NCBI GenBank assembly: GCA_035515055.1
Contig: DATJBV010000068.1
Location: forward strand, 41,186-105,185
Length of the DNA: 64,000 nucleotides
Direction: 5' to 3'
Source of the DNA: Pollutimonas sp035515055
GTDB lineage: Bacteria > Pseudomonadota > Gammaproteobacteria > Burkholderiales > Burkholderiaceae_B
Below are positions 45,852-54,105 of the stretch, one piece after another. The notes beneath the pieces are model-generated. The model was not told the DNA's origin and searched no databases. It saw nothing but the letters and a program-made list of their open reading frames with translations. How positions within the stretch are numbered: the stretch's first letter is position 1; each line of letters starts with the position of its first letter. Position numbers and translations under genes: made by a program.

Positions 45852-45861
45852 ATGTATCTTT
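45837..45861. promoter_or_regulatory. Probable NsrR-type operator upstream of the hemerythrin gene
   Basis: A 25-bp AT-rich dyad with perfect 7-base arms AAAGATA and TATCTTT and 11 of 12 pairs symmetric. The inner 23 bases match the NsrR-type palindrome as I know it (AAGATGYATTT-N-AAATRCATCTT) at 18 of 22 positions. NsrR is a nitric-oxide-sensing [Fe-S] repressor that controls hemerythrin-like genes in several proteobacteria. The regulator is inferred, not seen. Confidence 0.55.
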
Positions 45862-45891
45862 ATATGTTATCGCACAACGATAGGAAACAGC

Positions 45892-46302
45892 ATGGAAATT
45901 GAGCGCTTCAAACAGCAACACATACAGATTCTGGACGGCATTGCTTCCTTGCGGAAATTCGCACATGCCGGCATTACTGAACATGCACGCGATATTGCGA
46001 GCACGATTGCTCAGTTAAGTTCAGTCGTCACCCTGCATCTGGCCATTGAAGATCGAATCCTGTACCCGGCGCTTCAGAACGGCGAAGATGCACGCTTGGC
46101 CGAAATGGGCCGCGCGTATCAGGAAGACATGAAGGGGATCGCGAACGGATATATTGCTTTCTCGCGGCGCTGGAATTCTGCGGCAGTGGTGGCGGAAAAA
46201 GCCGAACAGTTTCGGAACGACGCCAATACCGTACTTAAGACTCTGTATGCGCGCATGCAAAGGGAGAATTCGGAATTTTACCCAGCGATCGAGGCGTTAT
46301 AG
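45892..46302 (+). CDS. Hemerythrin HHE-domain protein
   Basis: A 136-residue four-helix bundle of the hemerythrin/HHE family, which binds a di-iron centre. Candidate ligands are H10 (FKQQH), H49 and E53 (HLAIEDRILYP), and the C-terminal EN.EFYP segment where family members keep glutamate; H25 and H31 are also available. It begins after ATAGGAAAC and follows fliA on the same strand, but it has its own promoter with an NsrR-like operator. Likely roles are NO or oxygen sensing or storage, possibly linked to motility; it is not the two-domain YtfE/RIC repair protein. Confidence 0.85.
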   Translation: MEIERFKQQHIQILDGIASLRKFAHAGITEHARDIASTIAQLSSVVTLHLAIEDRILYPALQNGEDARLAEMGRAYQEDMKGIANGYIAFSRRWNSAAVVAEKAEQFRNDANTVLKTLYARMQRENSEFYPAIEAL

Positions 46303-46444
46303 GCATTGGGCCCGGATACGGGAGCTTCGTGGCCAATATGTTTATTCGCAACTCCATATAATGGCGCGTGACAAATAGTGTGATACCCGTGTAACCGGCG
46401 TACCAACCCAACATTCCGTTACCCTTACATTGGGCTTTCCCTGC

Positions 46445-47905
46445 ATGCTTTCGACGAACACTTACGCCCCTGCGATGCAATCGCTAAACAATTTGAAGAA
46501 TGCACGAAACAGCATGTTCAACGCTGTCGAGCAGTTATCGTCGGGGCTACGCATCAATTCAGCGGCCGACGACGCGGCCGGCTCGGCCATCGCCAACCGG
46601 ATGACTGCCAACCTGCGCGCCAATATCACCGTAAGCCGCGGCATCAACGATGGGATTAGCCTGATGCGCGTCGCCGAAGGCGGGCTGGATGTCATTAATG
46701 ATCTTCTACAGCGCGGGCACCAACTGGCTGTGCAGGCCGCCACTGAAACGCTGTCTGATACAGACCGCGCGAGCCTGAATGCCGAATACAAATTGCTGCG
46801 GGCCGAGATTGATCGTATCGCCTTAAGCACGGAAGCTTTTGGCAAGTACCCGCTGGCACCTGCCGAGGGGGGTATCTCCAAAGCGCAATTAGGACAGACG
46901 GAAAATATTAAAGATGTTTTTCAAACGAGCGGGTCGCAGCTAACCAATGTATTGTCCAGTGTGAAACCAATCGGTTTCATCCCTAAAGGCGCGACCAATA
47001 TCGTAATTTCTCTTGATGCTATCGGCATGGACGATGACATTCAGCTTTTCAGCAAAAATGGCAGACACTTGGTCGGTACGCCCGTGGTCGACGACGGCGG
47101 CGATTTCGTATGGAAACAGTACGGAATTGCCAGCGCTGAAGATCTGGAACAACAGGTCTTCAAGACCGAGTATGGCTTCGCACCGGGTACCAAACTGGAT
47201 GACAGCGCACTCCTGCATCCTGCAGACACTAGCGCACCATTCGATCTGGCCGCCGGGGTAACAGGTACCTATAAGGGCATGACATTTACGTACAGCGGCG
47301 ATGGCGACCGATTCGACAGCGATACCAATGTCGCAGACGGAACGACTGATTTCGTGCATGCGAAAGAACGGCTGCATATAGACGAAGTGACCGAAGATGT
47401 CTTCTTGCTGATTGTGGGCACGGGTAGCTTCGACATCACAGTGGAATGGGATGCCATGCCTAACGCTTCGGTAACATTGAACGAAAAGCATGTTGCTGGG
47501 ACGGGAACTGACATTGTGATGAGCGCCGGCTCGGGGCAAAAGTTGGAGAAGATGACGGTTGAGCTGACCCCGGCTGATAGTGTTTCTCTAGGGTTGGAGG
47601 GTGTGGAATTAGACCCGGTCGAGAAGGCAAGGGAGGCGTTAGCCAAACTGCAACAGGCAATGAATAAGGTGGATGAGTATCGCGGCACTTATGGATCAAT
47701 GGCCAACCGTTTTGATAGCGCCATAGTGAATCTTGCGCAAAGTAGTATGAACACTGCTACGGCGCGAAGCCGCATTACGGATACAGACTATGCGAAAGCC
47801 ACCGCCGAACTTGCCCGAACGCAAATTCTGCAGCAAGCTGGGGCGGCCGTGCTGGCGCAGGCCAATAAGAATGCGGAAGGCGTATTGACCTTGCTGCGAA
47901 ATTGA
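46445..47905 (+). CDS. Second, atypical flagellin with unusual central domain
   Basis: A 486-residue flagellin. The N-terminal D0/D1 helices (NSMFNAVEQLSSGLRINSAADDAAG, GINDGISLMRVAEGGLDVINDLLQR) and the C-terminal helices (SRITDTDYAKATAELARTQILQQAG) are complete, so it can polymerise. The centre (about 140-385) is unlike fliC: beta-rich and acidic (ISLDAIGMDDDIQLFSKNG, TYKGMTFTYSGDGDR, EDVFLLIVGTGSFDITVEW), resembling a beta-sandwich of the PPC kind. It has no HExxH, so it is not flagellinolysin. No sigma-28 promoter or strong ribosome-binding site was found upstream. It could be a minor or conditionally expressed filament subunit. Confidence 0.88.
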   Translation: MLSTNTYAPAMQSLNNLKNARNSMFNAVEQLSSGLRINSAADDAAGSAIANRMTANLRANITVSRGINDGISLMRVAEGGLDVINDLLQRGHQLAVQAATETLSDTDRASLNAEYKLLRAEIDRIALSTEAFGKYPLAPAEGGISKAQLGQTENIKDVFQTSGSQLTNVLSSVKPIGFIPKGATNIVISLDAIGMDDDIQLFSKNGRHLVGTPVVDDGGDFVWKQYGIASAEDLEQQVFKTEYGFAPGTKLDDSALLHPADTSAPFDLAAGVTGTYKGMTFTYSGDGDRFDSDTNVADGTTDFVHAKERLHIDEVTEDVFLLIVGTGSFDITVEWDAMPNASVTLNEKHVAGTGTDIVMSAGSGQKLEKMTVELTPADSVSLGLEGVELDPVEKAREALAKLQQAMNKVDEYRGTYGSMANRFDSAIVNLAQSSMNTATARSRITDTDYAKATAELARTQILQQAGAAVLAQANKNAEGVLTLLRN

Positions 47906-48179
47906 AGCTCTGCCTGGCGTGTGTCTATGTAGCATTTACCTATCAGCTGTCATGATCGGGTGTTCTTGATCGTGTTTGAGTTGCTGCCGGAATTGCTTGG
48001 AAACCGCGGGGTAGAGGCTGCATTTTATACGTCCAGACTGAGTATTGAATTCATCTCTATTTGGGGCATTGCCGCATGGGCGTTAGCGCTATATTGGCAA
48101 TTCTCGGTAACCGGTTTGAACAAAAGTGAAGGCCGTCGAGTTTCTTTTGTTTGTGCCAACTACTATTCTAGGACGCAAG

Positions 48180-48950
48180 GTGAAAGCCGTAATTCTCGCG
48201 GGGGGACTTGGTACCCGCATCTCTGAGGAGACCCACCTTAAGCCGAAACCCATGGTCGAAATCGGAGGCAAGCCGATTCTTTGGCATATCATGAAAATGT
48301 ACTCTCATCATGGGATACATGACTTTGTGATCTGTTGTGGCTACAAGGGGTACGTCGTCAAGGAATATTTTGCCAACTACTTCCTGCACATGTCCGATGT
48401 CACCTTTGACATGACGAACAACGGCATGCAGGTTCATCATCAGCATGCCGAGCCCTGGCGGGTCACTCTGGTGGATACTGGCGAGAACACGATGACGGGG
48501 GGACGCCTGAAACGTGTGGCGCGGTACGTGGAGCAGGAAGAGTCGTTTTGCTTTACCTATGGAGATGGCGTCAGCGACGTGGATATTGCCTCTGTCGTCA
48601 AATTCCATCGTGAACACGGCAAGCTGGCAACGGTCACGGCCGTACGCCCGCCCGGCAGATATGGAGCCTTGAAGCGCGATGGCGATAGCGTTGTCGGCTT
48701 CATGGAGAAGCCACGCGGCGACGGTGGATTCATCAATGGCGGCTTTTTCGTCTTGTCACCGAAGTGCATAGACACCATCCACGACGACGATACCAGTTGG
48801 GAGGTGGAGCCTTTGGACGAGCTAAGTGCGGCGGGCGAACTCATGGCGTTTGATCATAGTGGTTTTTGGCAGCCCATGGATACCTTGCGGGAGAAAAACC
48901 TGCTCGAGGATCTTTGGCAGACGGGTCAAGCACCGTGGAAGGTTTGGTGA
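48180..48950 (+). CDS. rfbF: Glucose-1-phosphate cytidylyltransferase RfbF (DdhA)
   Basis: A 256-residue nucleotidyltransferase that makes CDP-glucose from CTP and glucose-1-phosphate. The start is a GTG at 48180 with AGGA six bases upstream; the protein begins MKAVILAGGLGTR, the signature of the family, followed by LKPKPMVEIGGKPILWHIMK, CFTYGDGVSDVD and NGGFFVLSP. Length matches Salmonella RfbF (257). It is the first gene of the sugar island and overlaps rfbG by four bases. Confidence 0.94.
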   Translation: MKAVILAGGLGTRISEETHLKPKPMVEIGGKPILWHIMKMYSHHGIHDFVICCGYKGYVVKEYFANYFLHMSDVTFDMTNNGMQVHHQHAEPWRVTLVDTGENTMTGGRLKRVARYVEQEESFCFTYGDGVSDVDIASVVKFHREHGKLATVTAVRPPGRYGALKRDGDSVVGFMEKPRGDGGFINGGFFVLSPKCIDTIHDDDTSWEVEPLDELSAAGELMAFDHSGFWQPMDTLREKNLLEDLWQTGQAPWKVW

Positions 48951-50029
48951 GTTCGTCCCTTGCTTCACCCGAATTCTGGGATGGCAAGCGTGTCTTGCTG
49001 ACGGGCCATACAGGCTTCAAGGGCTGCTGGCTTGCGCTTTGGTTGGCGCAGTTGGGCGCGAAGGTAACCGGGATTGCGTTACCCGCGCATACTACGCCTA
49101 GTCTCTATGCGGCCGCACATATCGGCAACGTGCTCGATAGCCACTTCTGCGATATACGTGATGCGGCCGGGATAGCGGCCATAGTGAAAGCGGCCCAGCC
49201 AGAAATTGTCTTTCATTTGGCAGCGCAGCCATTAGTAAGGGCCAGCTACGAAGACCCTGTGGGCACGTTCAGCACTAATATCATGGGTACGGTCCACGTG
49301 CTGGATGCATTGCGGGGACTAGGCAGTGTACGCGTCGCCGTTATGGTGACGACGGATAAGGTGTATCGTCCGCAACAGTGCTCATACCCATATCGGGAGA
49401 CCGACCGCTTGGGCGGCCATGATCCCTACAGTGCAAGCAAAGCCGCCAGCGAACTCATTATCGAGAGCTATCGTGATGCGTTTCTGTCCGCGCAGGGTGT
49501 GGCGGTCGCCAGTGCACGCGCCGGCAACGTTATCGGCGGTGGCGATTGGTCAGTTGATCGCTTGATTCCTGACGTCGTGCGGGCGTGGCAAGGCGATCGG
49601 GTGCTCGAGATCCGCCGGCCGGAGGCCATACGGCCGTGGCAACATGTGCTCGAGCCTTTGACGGGATATCTGGTTCTTGCGGAACACGCGTGGCGGTCGC
49701 CCGCAATGGCCGATGCCTACAATTTTGGACCGACGCCTCACGAAGCGGCCACAGTGCGGCAAGTCGTCTCGCTCGCTCGTGAAGGCTATGGGCAGGGCGA
49801 AGTCAATTTTGGCAACCTCACGAATCACGGGCCACACGAAGCAGAGTGGTTGGCGCTCGAAACTACACTTAGTCGCAATCGCTTGGGTGTGACTCCGCGC
49901 TGGTCGCTGAAGGAGGCGGTGCAACGAACGGTGTCCTGGTATCGCGCTCAATACGACGGGGGTGATGCTCGCGTGCTGTGTGAAGCCGACATTGCCGCGT
50001 ACACGCGGTTGCCAATTTCACTGCAATGA
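48947..50029 (+). CDS. rfbG: CDP-glucose 4,6-dehydratase RfbG (DdhB)
   Basis: A 360-residue short-chain dehydrogenase/reductase that converts CDP-glucose to CDP-4-keto-6-deoxyglucose. GTG 48947 is chosen because it overlaps the rfbF stop (GTGA), has GGAAGG just upstream and gives the family length and start. The NAD-binding motif GHTGFKG lies at residues 20-26, VTTDKVY carries the active-site Thr/Asp, and YSASKAASE (about Y161/K165) is the catalytic pair. It supplies the 4-keto sugar for the next two enzymes. Confidence 0.93.
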   Translation: MSSSLASPEFWDGKRVLLTGHTGFKGCWLALWLAQLGAKVTGIALPAHTTPSLYAAAHIGNVLDSHFCDIRDAAGIAAIVKAAQPEIVFHLAAQPLVRASYEDPVGTFSTNIMGTVHVLDALRGLGSVRVAVMVTTDKVYRPQQCSYPYRETDRLGGHDPYSASKAASELIIESYRDAFLSAQGVAVASARAGNVIGGGDWSVDRLIPDVVRAWQGDRVLEIRRPEAIRPWQHVLEPLTGYLVLAEHAWRSPAMADAYNFGPTPHEAATVRQVVSLAREGYGQGEVNFGNLTNHGPHEAEWLALETTLSRNRLGVTPRWSLKEAVQRTVSWYRAQYDGGDARVLCEADIAAYTRLPISLQ

Positions 50030-50041
50030 TGGTAGGGACAC

Positions 50042-50626
50042 ATGGAAACGTCGCGATTTTCGTTTGAAGAGACGCCGCTGCACGGGGTCTGGCAGGTCAA
50101 TCGCAAACCGATACGCGATCAACGCGGTTCGTTTTCGCGGTTCTATTGCGCCGAAGAATTCGGGGCTATTGGACTTGAACGCCCACCTATTCAGATGAAC
50201 CATTCCAGGTCTGGCCAACGTGGTACAGTCAGAGGGATGCATTTCCAGTATGCGCCGCACGCCGAAAGCAAGATTATCACGTGCATGCAAGGTCGCGTAT
50301 TCGACGTGGCCCTGGACTTGCGGGTGGATTCGCCCACATTCTTGAAGTGGTTCGGCGTCACGCTAGAGGCAGCGACGCAAAATGGCCTTGTAATTCCGCC
50401 AGGCGTGGCCCACGGGTTCCAGGCGTTAACCGATGCGGCCGAGGTCTTCTATCTCGTGACCACGGCCTATAGTCCCGACCACGAGGATGGAATTAATCCT
50501 TTTGATCCCGCTGCCGGTATTGCATGGCCTCTGCCGGTCACGGAAGTATCGCCACGCGATAATCAGCGACCCTTCCTAAGCGCAAGCCGGTTTAGCGGGA
50601 TCCATGCCGATGGCAGCCGGCTATGA
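50042..50626 (+). CDS. RmlC-type 3,5-epimerase (NDP-4-keto-6-deoxyhexose)
   Basis: A 194-residue cupin of the dTDP-4-dehydrorhamnose 3,5-epimerase family. Conserved residues include RGMHFQ with His67, the DVALDLR segment, IPPGVAHGFQAL and the tyrosine in TAYSP. A GTAGGGA ribosome-binding site precedes the ATG. No rmlA or rmlB is nearby, and the gene follows rfbF and rfbG, so the substrate is more likely CDP-4-keto-6-deoxyglucose than the dTDP sugar (inference). It could epimerise at C3 and C5 or at one position only. Confidence 0.88.
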   Translation: METSRFSFEETPLHGVWQVNRKPIRDQRGSFSRFYCAEEFGAIGLERPPIQMNHSRSGQRGTVRGMHFQYAPHAESKIITCMQGRVFDVALDLRVDSPTFLKWFGVTLEAATQNGLVIPPGVAHGFQALTDAAEVFYLVTTAYSPDHEDGINPFDPAAGIAWPLPVTEVSPRDNQRPFLSASRFSGIHADGSRL

Positions 50627-51447
50627 CCACACGCTATACGATACTCGGCGCCAGCGGCTTTATTGGTAGTCACCTTGTGAGTCATTTACAGGCGGCGGGG
50701 CACGAATGTCATAGTCCGCTGCGTGGCGACGAGACTCTCTTTACGATGCCGCTTGGGCATGTCATTTACTGTGTGGGTTTAACAGCCGATTTCCGCAGCA
50801 GACCGCTCGAAACTGTAGAGGCCCATGTATGCCTGTTGCGCCGCTTGCTTGCGCAGGGCAATTTCGCTTCGCTAACCTATCTATCAAGCACTCGGGTGTA
50901 TGCGCGTGCATCGGTCGCGCACGAATCGGCTACCTTGAGTGTGAATCCAAATGAGTTTGACGATCTTTATAACTTGTCCAAATTAATGGGCGAATCCTTG
51001 TGTTTGCATGGCGGGCGCGCAAACGCACGGGTTGTCCGCCTGTCGAATATAGTCGGATTGCGCCCCGATCCCGATATCTTTATCGATCAGTTGCTCGAGG
51101 AAGGGCGGCGGACCGGGCGCGTAGTATTGCGTACAGCGCTCAGTTCGCGCAAGGACTATCTTTATATCGAGGATGCCGTGTCGGCCCTGGCGCAAATTGC
51201 CGGCTCGGCGGCGCAGGGGATCATCAACGTCGCCAGCGGCGAGGGCGTAGAGAATAGGGAAATCGTCCGATTCCTGGAAGCGCAAATGGGTTTCTCCGTA
51301 GAGGTCATTCCCAATGCGCCGGTGTGGGACTTTACCGCCGTCGATACCGGTCGTCTGAACACGGAGTTTTCCATTTCGCCCCGTCGGTTCGCCGACTATT
51401 TCCCCGAATTCCTTCAACACTATTGCCGAGACAAAGGCCTTTCATGA
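50623..51447 (+). CDS. NAD(P)-dependent sugar epimerase/reductase (extended SDR)
   Basis: A 274-residue extended short-chain dehydrogenase. The nucleotide-binding motif GASGFIG is at residues 9-15 and the catalytic YNLSK at 116-120, with YLSSTRVYA upstream. It overlaps the epimerase gene by four bases. By position it is the 4-ketoreductase that would finish a CDP-6-deoxyhexose. The exact product, such as a 6-deoxy-gulose or -altrose type sugar, cannot be told from the sequence. Confidence 0.85.
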   Translation: MTTRYTILGASGFIGSHLVSHLQAAGHECHSPLRGDETLFTMPLGHVIYCVGLTADFRSRPLETVEAHVCLLRRLLAQGNFASLTYLSSTRVYARASVAHESATLSVNPNEFDDLYNLSKLMGESLCLHGGRANARVVRLSNIVGLRPDPDIFIDQLLEEGRRTGRVVLRTALSSRKDYLYIEDAVSALAQIAGSAAQGIINVASGEGVENREIVRFLEAQMGFSVEVIPNAPVWDFTAVDTGRLNTEFSISPRRFADYFPEFLQHYCRDKGLS

Positions 51448-52196
51448 ACTATTTAGAAACAACGCCTCTTGCTGCCGAGGACTATCGAAAAGAGAAACAA
51501 GAGAGAATCTCCGCCTTCGGCAACGATGCGGAATTTCGCGCCTTGTCCGTTGCGTGGCGTGCGATGGCGCTCGAGCGCAAGTATATGAATAATTTTTCAT
51601 GCCTGGGCCGACCGATGATTCAGCTGCCAACGGACGCCATGGCCATCCAGGAGATCATTTGGGCGGTAAAGCCGGATTTGATCATCGAGACCGGGGTAGC
51701 GCACGGGGGTTCGGTTGTCCTGTCAGCGTCCATGCTCGAGCTACTGGGTCATGGTGAGGTCATCGGCGTCGATATCGATATTCGACCGCACAATCGCACC
51801 GCCATCGAATCCCATCCTATGGCGCACCGTATTAAATTGATCGAAGGCTCAAGCGTTGCCCCTGATGTCATCGCGCAGATCCAGGAGCAAGCCAAGGGTA
51901 AACGGGTATTGGTGTTTTTGGACTCCAATCACACCCATGATCATGTACTGGCTGAATTACGCGCCTACGCCAACTTGGCAAGTGTGGATAGCTACTGCGT
52001 GGTTTTTGACACCTTCGTGGAGGACCTGCCAGCCGATTACGTATGGGCGGATCGTCCATGGGGCAAGGGCAATAATCCTAAGACTGCGGTGTGGGAATGG
52101 TTGCAGTCGAATCCGAACTTCGAAATCGATAAATCGTTGGAAGACAAACTGCTGATCACTTCCGCACCCGATGGATTCCTGCGGCGAATCTCCTGA
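51444..52196 (+). CDS. CmcI-family (cephalosporin hydroxylase-like) methyltransferase
   Basis: A 250-residue protein of the CmcI/rhamnosyl O-methyltransferase family. A SAM-binding core is visible: DLIIETGVAHGGSVVLSASML (about 80-100), GVDIDIRPHNR and LVFLDSNHTHDHVLAEL with possible metal ligands. The family name is historical; most members methylate sugars or small molecules. The ATG overlaps the preceding stop (ATGA), so it belongs to the same operon and may O-methylate the island's sugar. Confidence 0.85.
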   Translation: MNYLETTPLAAEDYRKEKQERISAFGNDAEFRALSVAWRAMALERKYMNNFSCLGRPMIQLPTDAMAIQEIIWAVKPDLIIETGVAHGGSVVLSASMLELLGHGEVIGVDIDIRPHNRTAIESHPMAHRIKLIEGSSVAPDVIAQIQEQAKGKRVLVFLDSNHTHDHVLAELRAYANLASVDSYCVVFDTFVEDLPADYVWADRPWGKGNNPKTAVWEWLQSNPNFEIDKSLEDKLLITSAPDGFLRRIS

Positions 52197-52230
52197 ACTC
52201 TCTCGGGTGCGGCGGGCGTTATGGCGTCAG

Positions 52231-52247
52231 GCCACAGTACCTGTGGC
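52231..52247. terminator. Hairpin between the convergent methyltransferase genes
   Basis: A perfect 7-bp stem, GCCACAG and CTGTGGC, with the loop TAC. It sits in the 50-base gap between the plus-strand sugar operon and the minus-strand FkbM gene. There is no strong U-run, so termination strength is uncertain. Confidence 0.45.
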
Positions 52248-53323
52248 TAGCCCGGTAAACCGTCTAGAGGATGATGCAACGCAGCGTTTTTATGCCTTAG
52301 CAGTTTGGGACTAACCCCCTCGACGATTCGAAAGAGGGGGTTGGCGATGAGGTTTTCATCCTGGATCGCCAGCATGTTGAAGCCATGAGAGGGTCCTTCC
52401 AGGTATACCGTGGATGCTGGAATAAGTTCGATGCAGCGTTGCCCCATCTCTTGATTGGTATTGAAATCTCGGACCGCGAAAAGCTTATACCCAGCGGCTG
52501 AGAGCAGCGAGCAGATAGGAGTGGCCAAGAGCCCATTGCTCCAGTCGACATAGTCGCGGTGGACTTCGAAAACCACTACTGGTCGATCTTGCTCTAGTGT
52601 GTGGCGGCTACCTTGCAACACGCTCAGCTCTCCACCTTCTATATCGATCATCACCAATCCGCAAGACCGTTCTTGCGCGCGCATGTAGTCGTCTATCGAG
52701 GCTGTGGCAAACCCTTCCGCGCTATCGCTGGCCACAATCGAGCTGGCTAATGAATCGAACCCCACTAACTGCAGATGTTGATCGCTCTCGCGCCATAGCC
52801 CCAGCCGATTGATACGCAAATTATCCAACTCATTGAGTTGCGCATTCGCCTTGAGCATGCCGGACTGAGCGACGTCCGGTTCGAAGCAATGAACCAGTCG
52901 ATTGGTGTCCTTTAATTGCTGGCCTAGTAAGATCGCATGGTCGCCAAAGTAGGCGCCGCCGATCACGATATCATTGCTGGTTTGCCCTGCGAAATACTGC
53001 AAGAGGCGAGTTGTCTGAGGCTCCCAAACATGTGTTGGATGCTCTCGGTCCGACAGGAGGAAATCCCTGGCAATTTTGGTGCGATATAAGAAGCGGTAGC
53101 GCGTGCCGTTTTCCAGAGCCTTTTCATATTGGTCGTCGCTGGAGTGAAGCGCGTCCATGATGGGCCCGGTGATTTCGTCACGAACAGAGAATGAGCCCTC
53201 CAGCGTTTTTTCCGCATGCTTTAGCCACGCCAGAAGTTCACTGCGCAACGCTTCATTTCGCCCAAGCCTGAATAGCGCTCGGTGCAGCTTATCGGCACCC
53301 TCATCGTTTATATATTGATCCAT
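52247..53323 (-). CDS. FkbM-family methyltransferase
   Basis: A 358-residue protein. The N-terminal 90 residues are helical and not recognised. The rest is an FkbM-type SAM-dependent methyltransferase with IVIGGAYFGDHAILLGQQL (motif I), HCFEPDVAQSGMLKANA and the family signature MIDIEGGELSVLQG. FkbM proteins O-methylate sugars or polyketides. It is the last gene of the minus-strand run that begins with the glycosyltransferase fusion gene; substrate unknown. Confidence 0.85.
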   Translation of the reverse strand: MDQYINDEGADKLHRALFRLGRNEALRSELLAWLKHAEKTLEGSFSVRDEITGPIMDALHSSDDQYEKALENGTRYRFLYRTKIARDFLLSDREHPTHVWEPQTTRLLQYFAGQTSNDIVIGGAYFGDHAILLGQQLKDTNRLVHCFEPDVAQSGMLKANAQLNELDNLRINRLGLWRESDQHLQLVGFDSLASSIVASDSAEGFATASIDDYMRAQERSCGLVMIDIEGGELSVLQGSRHTLEQDRPVVVFEVHRDYVDWSNGLLATPICSLLSAAGYKLFAVRDFNTNQEMGQRCIELIPASTVYLEGPSHGFNMLAIQDENLIANPLFRIVEGVSPKLLRHKNAALHHPLDGLPG

Positions 53324-53370
53324 AATATTCCTTTAGCTGCCGGCAACCGTTTGATTGCCAGGGGTTCGTT

Positions 53371-54105
53371 CTAGGAGCGGCCAATCGATAATTGGCAGTC
53401 GGGTGCTTTAAGAACCATATCAAATTGCCGCTTCAATCGATAATTATCGAGTACGCCGTTGTCAAGTTGTTTTCTGATCGAGGCAACGGCCTGTGCGGGG
53501 AAATTCCACTCAATTTCCACCCCCTTTTTGTCCTTGAGCATGGCCGGCCAGTCATAATTCCACCACTGCAAAGAAGTCAAGGCCTCGACGAGCGACGGCT
53601 CAAAGCGTTTGCGTATCAATTTGGCGGGTGAACCACCGACGATACTATATGGTTCAACGTCCTTAGTGACCACGCTGCCAGTAGCCACGATTGCCCCGTC
53701 TCCAATCACAACGCCGCCCATTACCTTGACGTGTGCGCCTATCCAGACATCGTTACCTATGAGGACAGGCTTAGGAGATGGATCCATGCGTATCGGCACC
53801 GGCCATTGCAGGGGATCGGGCATGTAAGGATTGAAAGTAAAAGGGTGGGAGGTTACCCAATCCGTCGGGTGAGTGTAAAAACCGAACTCGACGCCATGCG
53901 CAATGGAGCAGTAGCGCCCTACGGATAATGTAGTGGCAGTGCCTGACACGATATAGGAATATGCTCCCAGCGTGACATTGGTTAAAGTGCCGGAGTAGAT
54001 CCGATTACCCTTTTCAAGAGCAATGTGGCCAAGGAGCGAGGTGCCAGCTGACAGGCTGACCCCAAGCGTTAAGGCCTTTCTACATAATTCTTCGTTGACG
54101 ATCAT
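53371..54105 (-). CDS. CatB-type hexapeptide-repeat acetyltransferase
   Basis: A 244-residue left-handed beta-helix acetyltransferase (LbH/CatB family). Hexapeptide repeats run through about residues 40-160. Signature pieces are RYCSIAHGVEFG, NDVWIGAHVKVMGGVVIGDGAIV and YSIVGGSPAKLIRKRF. Members acetylate sugars or antibiotics; here an O- or N-acetylation of a surface glycan is more plausible. ATG 54105 overlaps the stop of the fusion gene (ATGA), so both are co-translated. Confidence 0.87.
   Translation of the reverse strand: MIVNEELCRKALTLGVSLSAGTSLLGHIALEKGNRIYSGTLTNVTLGAYSYIVSGTATTLSVGRYCSIAHGVEFGFYTHPTDWVTSHPFTFNPYMPDPLQWPVPIRMDPSPKPVLIGNDVWIGAHVKVMGGVVIGDGAIVATGSVVTKDVEPYSIVGGSPAKLIRKRFEPSLVEALTSLQWWNYDWPAMLKDKKGVEIEWNFPAQAVASIRKQLDNGVLDNYRLKRQFDMVLKAPDCQLSIGRS

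Noticed and set aside
46445..47905. Possible flagellinolysin (protease-bearing flagellin)
   Set aside because: The central insert has no HExxH zinc motif; it is a different kind of domain.
47960..48226. 88-codon open frame between the second flagellin and rfbF
   Set aside because: No ribosome-binding site, no family resemblance, and its 3' end overlaps the secure rfbF start in another frame.
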